Below are positions 59,449 through 64,000 of a stretch of 64,000 nt of DNA, in pieces (position 1 is the stretch's first letter; each line of letters starts with the position of its first letter). Where the stretch lies: positions 1 through 64,000 of the forward strand of contig CBDCFV010000003.1 of assembly GCA_965216425.1 (NCBI GenBank). Direction: 5' to 3'. This DNA comes from CBDCFV01 sp965216425 (GTDB lineage Bacteria; Chloroflexota; Dehalococcoidia; Lucifugimonadales; UBA3495). Under the pieces are notes generated by a model. The model had not been told where the DNA came from. It was given only the letters and a program-made list of their open reading frames with translations, and searched no databases. Both the position numbers and the translations under genes were made by a program.

Positions 59449-60660
59449 GTGAAGGTGTTGGTGGCAAACGATACTTATCCGCCACAGTTGAACGGAGCAG
59501 CGGTGGCGGCCCACAGGTTTGTACAGGGACTGGCGGGAAGGGGGCATTGTGTCACGGTGGTTGCTCCCAGCATGACCTACCGGGACGAGGAGCAGGACGA
59601 GCCGTCCAGTCCCGGAGTAACGGTACATCGCATTAAGTCATTTCCCACCAGACCGCTACATCCCGAGTTCCGGATAACGTCGTGGGTCAATATCGACGCC
59701 AAGCTAGACCGCATTTTCGACCGGTCCCGGCCTGACATCGTCCACCTGCAAAACCACTTCGTTATTGGCCAGGGATGCTTGAAACAGGCCCGGAAACGAG
59801 GCATTCCCGTAGTGGGAACCAACCATTTCATGCCGGGGAACCTGTTCGACTATATTCCCAAACCCCTGAGGTCTGTCGGCTCGGTTGTCATATCGTCGGT
59901 GACATGGAAGCACTGGATGAGGGTATACAACCGGCTGGACTGTGTTTTCGCGCCGTCCCACTCCTGCTTGAAAATGATGCGGGGCGTTGGGTTGACCGCT
60001 CCGGCAGAGGTTGTTTCCAACGGGATCGACCTGGGGCGTTATTCCAAGGTTCCTGCACCGGAGTCTATTTACCGGAAATACGGCATCCGCCAGGACATTC
60101 CAACCTTCCTGTCGGTGGGACGGTTAGAGAAGGACAAGAAAGTCGACTTGGTAATCAAGGCTACAGCCAAAGCGGCGGCTTCCACCCAAGTACAGACCGT
60201 ATTGGTGGGAAGAGGGAAGGATGAGGGCGAGTTCCGGGAGCTTGCCAAGCGTCTCAACTTGGACGGCACACTGGTCTTTACAGGATATGTGCCAGACGAC
60301 GACTTGCCTCTTTTGTACAATGTCGGCGATGTGTACATAGGCGCCGGGGCCGCCGAGTTGCAGGGCATGGCCGTGATGGAGGGTATGGCCAGCGGACTGC
60401 CCATTCTGGTGGCCAACGCGGTCGCTTTGCCGGAGCTATTGGAAGAAGGCGTCAACGGGTTTTTGTTCGAACCCACGGTGGAGGACCTGGCCCGCAAGAT
60501 GCTTCTCATGCTGGACCACCGCGACCGTTGGGAATCAATGGGCGAGCGCGGCATGGCCAGTATGCAACTGCATGACACTCCTATGGTGCTGGCCCAGGTG
60601 GAGGAGTTGTACCGGCAGATGATCGCATCGCAAGAGGGTAGGCTGGCCGGGCGGGATTAA
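59449..60660 (+). CDS. Glycosyltransferase family 4, probable glycolipid synthase
   Basis: About 403 residues. GTG 59449 (VKVLVANDTYPPQLNGAAV) lies after AAGGGGGTAAG. It has the GT-B fold: an N-terminal Rossmann half (VANDTYPPQLNGAAVAAHRFVQ, HLQNHFVIGQGCLKQARKRG), and a C-terminal half with VSNGIDLGRY, FLSVGRLEKDKKVDLVIKA and the donor-binding E-x7-E (ELQGMAVMEGMASGLPI). It is closest in style to diacylglycerol glucosyl- or mannosyltransferases. The acceptor cannot be read from sequence; the DedA neighbour favours a membrane lipid. Confidence 0.82.
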   Translation: MKVLVANDTYPPQLNGAAVAAHRFVQGLAGRGHCVTVVAPSMTYRDEEQDEPSSPGVTVHRIKSFPTRPLHPEFRITSWVNIDAKLDRIFDRSRPDIVHLQNHFVIGQGCLKQARKRGIPVVGTNHFMPGNLFDYIPKPLRSVGSVVISSVTWKHWMRVYNRLDCVFAPSHSCLKMMRGVGLTAPAEVVSNGIDLGRYSKVPAPESIYRKYGIRQDIPTFLSVGRLEKDKKVDLVIKATAKAAASTQVQTVLVGRGKDEGEFRELAKRLNLDGTLVFTGYVPDDDLPLLYNVGDVYIGAGAAELQGMAVMEGMASGLPILVANAVALPELLEEGVNGFLFEPTVEDLARKMLLMLDHRDRWESMGERGMASMQLHDTPMVLAQVEELYRQMIASQEGRLAGRD

Positions 60661-60760
60661 GCTTTCGCTCAAAGAATCTGGGAAGTCCGCCAGAATCACG
60701 GCCATAAGGCGATTCCTTGACCCGTTGGGCATGCCGCGATCAATTTTTGACGATCAAGGC

Positions 60761-61186
60761 CTATCTGTCGACACCTCCTGGTCCTGACTTGGTCAGCGGT
60801 TCCAGAATATTCAACAAAAGCTCGACTCGGTCAAGCCTTCTACCAATGACGTCGGGGCGTAGGAACCTTTTGCGGGTGTAAAAGTACCCGTGGAGTTCGT
60901 TCGCTATAGGAGAAAGGTCACCCAATCGGGTATCGTGAGTCAAGTCCTCGGCTTGGTACATCACAGTGAAAAATTGTTCATGCCTTTCGTACTGCCAGCC
61001 TTGGGCTTCGGCAACGGCCTTGGTCATCCAAGCGCCTGCGCCCCAGCCCTTCTCAGACGCCTGATGCAGGTCGTCTACGGCTAGATATTCCCGCGCCTTA
61101 GCCAGGAACTCTCTGGACTGCTGGCGATAGTCGGTCGTGGCGTTGTCGCCGTTGCCGTATGGTCCCGTTGGGGAAGTTTGAGTCAT
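60761..61186 (-). CDS. PaREP1/HEPN-like small helical protein
   Basis: About 141 residues starting at MTQTSPTGPYGNG (61186). The core QQSREFLAKAREYLAVDDLHQASEKGWGAGAWMTKAVAEAQGW matches the PaREP1-type helical domain, followed by YQAEDLTHDTRLGDLSPIANEL and RRLDRVELLLNILEPL. Relatives are small helical bundles sometimes grouped with HEPN proteins; their function is unknown. An adjacent frameshifted paralogue (61197-61612) shows a tandem duplication. Confidence 0.65.
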   Translation of the reverse strand: MTQTSPTGPYGNGDNATTDYRQQSREFLAKAREYLAVDDLHQASEKGWGAGAWMTKAVAEAQGWQYERHEQFFTVMYQAEDLTHDTRLGDLSPIANELHGYFYTRKRFLRPDVIGRRLDRVELLLNILEPLTKSGPGGVDR

Positions 61187-61196
61187 GTGAGTGTTC

Positions 61197-61612
61197 CTAA
61201 GCGTCAAATGTTGCCTTGGTCAACGGCTCCAAAATGTCCAGCACGTTCTCTATCTGGTCAAGTCCTTGGCGGATGGCGTCAGACCGAAGGAACATCTTGC
61301 GGGTGTAGAAGAATCCGTGGAGCGTATTGCCAACGTGCCACAGGCCCGGCAAGCGGGGATCGTCGGAGAGGTTCTCCGCTCGATACATCACGGTGAAAAA
61401 CTCCTCGTGTTTTCCGTAATGCCAGCCTTGGGCCTCGGCGACGGCCTTGGCCATCCAGGCGGCGGCGCCCAGCCTTTTTCAGCCGCTTGGTGCAGGTCAT
61501 CTACTGCTAGATATTCGCGTGCCCTAGCAGGGAACAGCCTGGACTGTCGGCGGTAATCAGCAACGGCGTTGCCGTCGTGGTCGTATGGTTCCATAGGGTA
61601 CATTTGGGTCAT
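61197..61612 (-). pseudogene. Frameshifted paralogue of the PaREP1-like gene
   Basis: Two overlapping frames together give one copy of the neighbouring protein: MTQMYPMEPYDHDGNAVADY to HQAAEKGW in one frame, then AAAWMAKAVAEAQGWHYGKH to the end in another. The switch is at about 61466-61480, where TGGGCGCC would need one more G (TGGGGCGCC) to stay in frame as in the intact copy. It is either a one-base deletion that inactivated the gene or an assembly error. Similarity across the rest is high. Confidence 0.65.
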
Positions 61613-61794
61613 GGACTAATCCCTTGGCACCGCGAATAGACCTAGCTTTCGATCATCTCTATCCAAGATTATCTAACAGGATGTGATTGTGACGCAAAGG
61701 CTTGTTGTCATACGGGGTTGTATACTGTCCGACGTTCACAGGTTTACAACGGGGTCCGCCCTGCCCATATCAGCCGGCAGGACAGGAGAGGTAT

Positions 61795-62616
61795 ATGCCG
61801 GAAGCGCCGGACTTGGAAGTTATTAAAGATTACCTGAACGAACACGTCCAAGGGCAGACAGTGGAAGCCGCGCGGGTGTTGCGGCCCACGGTCCTGAGAT
61901 CCTTGGCCGGCGAGTTCGCTGCCGACGTTTCGGGGCGGACTTTGGGAGAGTTCCAACGGCGGGGCAAGTTCTTGTTGACCCGGTTGTCGGGGGAACGATG
62001 GCTGGTTATCAACCCTATGCTCACGGGCGCTATCCAGTATTGCCGTAGACGGGAACGTGTGTTGAAGAAGACTTCATTTGTTCTTGAGCTTGATCAAGGC
62101 TTGGACATGCGTTACTTGGATGACCGGCAAATGGGAATGGTCTATTACGTTACTGAAGCCCAAATGGTTGATGTGTCACGTCTGCAAGACCAAGGTGCGG
62201 ATGTTCTGGGGGACATATCTTTCGATGAGTTTCAAGCCCGGCTGAAGAGGTTCCAAGGCGAGATCAAGGGAGTGCTTACCAGGGGGGCATTCATAGCCGG
62301 TATCGGCAACGCCTATTCCGACGAAATTCTTTTCGCCGCCGGCATATCTCCTTTCCGCAAGGCACGCTCGCTGACTAAAGAAGAGTTGGTGCGGCTCCAC
62401 GAGCAATCCCGCGCTGTGGTTGAAGATGCGATAGAAGTATTGCGGGGCCGCATGGGCGAACAGATACACGTGAAGATTAGGGACTTCCTGAAGGTGCACG
62501 CCAAGGGGGGCCAACCGTGCCCTAAGTGCGGCGGCAATATCACGCAGCTTAACGCCAATCAACGGATGACCAGTTACTGCCGAAAGTGCCAACCGGGGAT
62601 GCTTATCAAAAATTGA
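61795..62616 (+). CDS. Formamidopyrimidine-DNA glycosylase/endonuclease VIII-family protein
   Basis: 273 residues. It starts with the catalytic Pro and Glu (MPEAPDLEVIKDYL; AGGAG 8 nt upstream of ATG 61795). FQRRGKFLLTRLSGERWLVI carries the family Lys, and VLTRGAFIAGIGNAYSDEIL the helix-2-turn-helix. The zinc finger is CPKCGGNITQLNANQR...YCRKC. The enzyme excises oxidised bases and nicks the strand. The N-terminus is not the classic PELPEVE, so it belongs to a divergent Fpg/Nei branch, and its substrate range may differ. It probably acts alone. Confidence 0.85.
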   Translation: MPEAPDLEVIKDYLNEHVQGQTVEAARVLRPTVLRSLAGEFAADVSGRTLGEFQRRGKFLLTRLSGERWLVINPMLTGAIQYCRRRERVLKKTSFVLELDQGLDMRYLDDRQMGMVYYVTEAQMVDVSRLQDQGADVLGDISFDEFQARLKRFQGEIKGVLTRGAFIAGIGNAYSDEILFAAGISPFRKARSLTKEELVRLHEQSRAVVEDAIEVLRGRMGEQIHVKIRDFLKVHAKGGQPCPKCGGNITQLNANQRMTSYCRKCQPGMLIKN

Positions 62617-62650
62617 ACGGGTTCTTGGTGGTTTGTTACGGTAAAAAATG

Positions 62651-62677
62651 TGCCCGCGTTAAGCGGGCATCCTTTTT
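62651..62677. terminator. Rho-independent terminator after the Fpg gene (bidirectional)
   Basis: TGCCCGC-GTTAA-GCGGGCA forms a 7-bp perfect stem at 62651-62669, followed by TCCTTTTT on the plus strand. The A6 run at 62643-62648 gives a T tract for the opposite strand, so it can also end the tRNA transcript. Confidence 0.8.
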
Positions 62678-62685
62678 GAGTTGGT

Positions 62686-62760
62686 TGGAGCGGGAGAAGG
62701 GATTTGAACCCTCGACCTTCTCCTTGGCAAGGAGACGCTCTACCCCTGAGCCACTCCCGC
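62686..62760 (-). tRNA. tRNA-Gly (anticodon GCC)
   Basis: Read on the minus strand from 62760: acceptor GCGGGAG pairs with CTCCCGC; D stem GCTC/GAGC; anticodon stem TCTCC/GGAGA with loop TTGCCAA (anticodon GCC); T arm GAGGG-TTCAAAT-CCCTT; discriminator T, and CCA encoded at 62688-62686. All standard features are present. Confidence 0.95.
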
Positions 62761-62954
62761 ATAACCATCCGAGGTGACGGCTTCTTGTGTTTGTTTGCCG
62801 CCCTTCGCCAGCACCTATGGATTAGGTAATTAATTATACACGATACTTGCGGTGTCGTGTAGATGCCGTCTGACAATTTTCAGTCCGAATCAGGCTATGC
62901 CACCCATAACCGGCCCGTTGGATATGGCAGGGCTTTTCGCCTCGTTACCTGCTA

Positions 62955-63695
62955 TTAGGACAGTTTCCAGGAATAGAGCATCACAGCTACGGCTGTGGCC
63001 AGGTTAAGGCTGGATACTCCATCGGTCATTGGGATGGACACATTATAGTCAGCCAAGGCTATGAGTTCTTGACTCAAGCCATCCCGTTCCGAGCCAAAGG
63101 CCAGAACGGCGCGGGGTGGAACTTTGCCAAGAGATAGTGGTTGTCCGGTTGGGTCAACCACTACCAATGGACGGTCACACCGCGGGATAGCTGCCGAGCG
63201 GGTTACGGGCAGCGCGTATTGGAGGCCGGTTGCCGCGATTATCGCAGCAGGATTCCAAGGGTCCTGGGGTCCGGTGGTGACCAGGCCGGCCGCTCCGGCG
63301 GCCGCGGCCACTCTTACCGACGCGCCGATGTTGAGAAGGTTCCTGGGGTTTTCCAACATGACGACAGGCGCAGGACAGGGGCTCACCAAGATATCCGTCA
63401 AGGAGACCAACGGGCGGTCCGCTATCGAGATTACGCCAGTAGGCGGCGTTACCGGAGCCAGTTGGCGGAATACGGCTTCGGGGACGACATAATGATTGGC
63501 GCTTATCCAATGCGCCAAGTCCGGCGCGTATTCCGTTGCCAGCTTGTTCAGGCCTACGGTGTTGACGGTAACGACGTCCGTTATCTTCGCGCCGAAACGA
63601 AGAGCGTGTTTCAAGGGATGAAACCCTTCTAGCACCGCCACGGACTGGTCGGCGCGTGCGCCGCGGAACCGGTCGATGAGGGTTTGGTGTCTCAT
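62955..63695 (-). CDS. SpoU/TrmH-family RNA 2'-O-methyltransferase
   Basis: 246 residues from ATG 63695 (MRHQTLIDRFRGARADQSVA); the frame is open further upstream but without family similarity. It has an N-terminal substrate-binding region (VAVLEGFHPLKHALRFGAKI). The SPOUT motifs are NPRNLLNIGASVRVAAAAG (motif 1), VLAFGSERDGLS (motif 2) and SIPMTDGVSSLNLATAVAVM (motif 3). The N of motif 1, the E of motif 2 and the S-N of motif 3 are conserved. The target nucleotide (rRNA or tRNA) cannot be assigned. Confidence 0.87.
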   Translation of the reverse strand: MRHQTLIDRFRGARADQSVAVLEGFHPLKHALRFGAKITDVVTVNTVGLNKLATEYAPDLAHWISANHYVVPEAVFRQLAPVTPPTGVISIADRPLVSLTDILVSPCPAPVVMLENPRNLLNIGASVRVAAAAGAAGLVTTGPQDPWNPAAIIAATGLQYALPVTRSAAIPRCDRPLVVVDPTGQPLSLGKVPPRAVLAFGSERDGLSQELIALADYNVSIPMTDGVSSLNLATAVAVMLYSWKLS

Positions 63696-63810
63696 GGGCA
63701 ATGACTGCTCAGCAAACCGGAGAATCAAGTCCAAAACGCAATATGCGCGCGGTTGCCCTTGGCGACTGGAGGCGGGCGTGCGTCGGTTGTACGGAAATAG
63801 GCTTGGTCTG

Positions 63811-64000
63811 CTACGGCGCCGACTCGGCCTGGCTGTGGAAGTCAGGATCGTAGGCCGCGATGCCGCCCAATTCGACTTGACGGGCAAGGGGAACTATTGA
63901 CGGCGGCTGGCCGCCCTGCAGGGCGGTCCCGATTACGCCGGTTTCACGCAGGTGTTGGATTTCCTCGCCGGTCAGCCCCAGGACTTGGCGGAGTACGTAG
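63811..64000 (-). CDS. C-terminal end of a probable CaiB/BaiF-type CoA-transferase (partial)
   Basis: The minus-strand frame is open from the window edge to TAG at 63813-63811. It gives 62 residues: YVLRQVLGLTGEEIQHLRET, then GVIGTALQGGQPPSIVPLAR and a tail with GGIAAYDPDFHSQAES. The segment VLGLTxEEIxxLxxxGVIG resembles the last helix of family III CoA-transferases. The N-terminus lies outside the window, so the assignment rests on this helix only. Confidence 0.5.
   Translation of the reverse strand, partial: YVLRQVLGLTGEEIQHLRETGVIGTALQGGQPPSIVPLARQVELGGIAAYDPDFHSQAESAP

Noticed and set aside
63676..63900. Plus-strand frame of 74 residues at the window end
   Set aside because: It overlaps the methyltransferase start and the CoA-transferase-like frame; its composition is Arg/Gly/Leu-rich, typical of a shadow frame.

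Overview
The window looks like a chromosomal piece of a Chloroflexota genome, most likely a Dehalococcoidia/SAR202-type lineage. This is inferred from gene content, because no rRNA or marker protein is present. The clues are three substrate-binding lipoproteins with very long (I/V)VEKEV-type repeat linkers, two flavin-dependent luciferase-like monooxygenases, many solute-uptake systems, and several small inverted-repeat elements. Base composition is moderately GC-rich and coding density is high.

Layout. 1-5.3 kb: a zinc operon (Fur/Zur-type repressor behind a palindromic operator, ZnuA, ZnuC, ZnuB, then an MFS transporter with His-rich tails). 5.4-12.1 kb (minus strand): a glycine-betaine block with an OpuA-type ATPase carrying CBS domains, a permease, two OpuAC-like binding lipoproteins, a small membrane coiled-coil protein and a sarcosine/dimethylglycine-type N-methyltransferase. 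12.2-14.5 kb: a membrane-anchored beta-propeller gene and an 862-bp IS5-family insertion sequence with a TTA target duplication. 14.5-19.6 kb (minus): a four-gene operon with a GrdE-like protein, a GrdB-like selenoprotein whose in-frame TGA (codon 350) is followed at 11 nt by a perfect 17-nt hairpin, and two luciferase-like flavin monooxygenases. 20.4-26.2 kb: a translationally coupled signalling operon (STAS protein, response-regulator/PP2C phosphatase, RsbW-like kinase, amino-acid-type binding lipoprotein, large histidine kinase). 27.5-31.4 kb (minus): a dipeptide-type ABC importer. 31.8-36.3 kb: SulP anion transporter, YgjP/SprT-like metalloprotein, Amt ammonium transporter. 36.3-36.9 kb: two copies of a MITE family and a perfect palindrome. 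36.9-44.4 kb: SDR-type L-threonine dehydrogenase and AddAB-type helicase-nuclease. 44.5-58 kb: a mixed defence region with toxin-antitoxin-like pairs, a 1341-residue Eco57I-like restriction-modification protein and McrBC, interrupted by a two-component system with a secreted protein. 58-64 kb: VOC protein, DedA, glycosyltransferase, two tandem PaREP1-like genes (one frameshifted), Fpg, tRNA-Gly(GCC), SpoU-type methyltransferase and the 3' end of a probable CoA-transferase.

The most interesting system is the 14.5-19.6 kb operon. It keeps the two subunits of protein B of glycine/betaine reductase, but the usual partners GrdA, GrdC and GrdD are absent here. The GrdE homologue appears to have lost the cysteine that becomes the pyruvoyl group, and the GrdB homologue keeps selenocysteine but lacks the two nearby cysteines. 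It is joined to flavin monooxygenases and lies next to glycine-betaine uptake genes, which suggests a repurposed selenoenzyme acting on an amino or methylamine compound. The stressosome-like operon headed by a STAS protein and carrying its own binding protein without a permease is the second candidate for an undescribed system.
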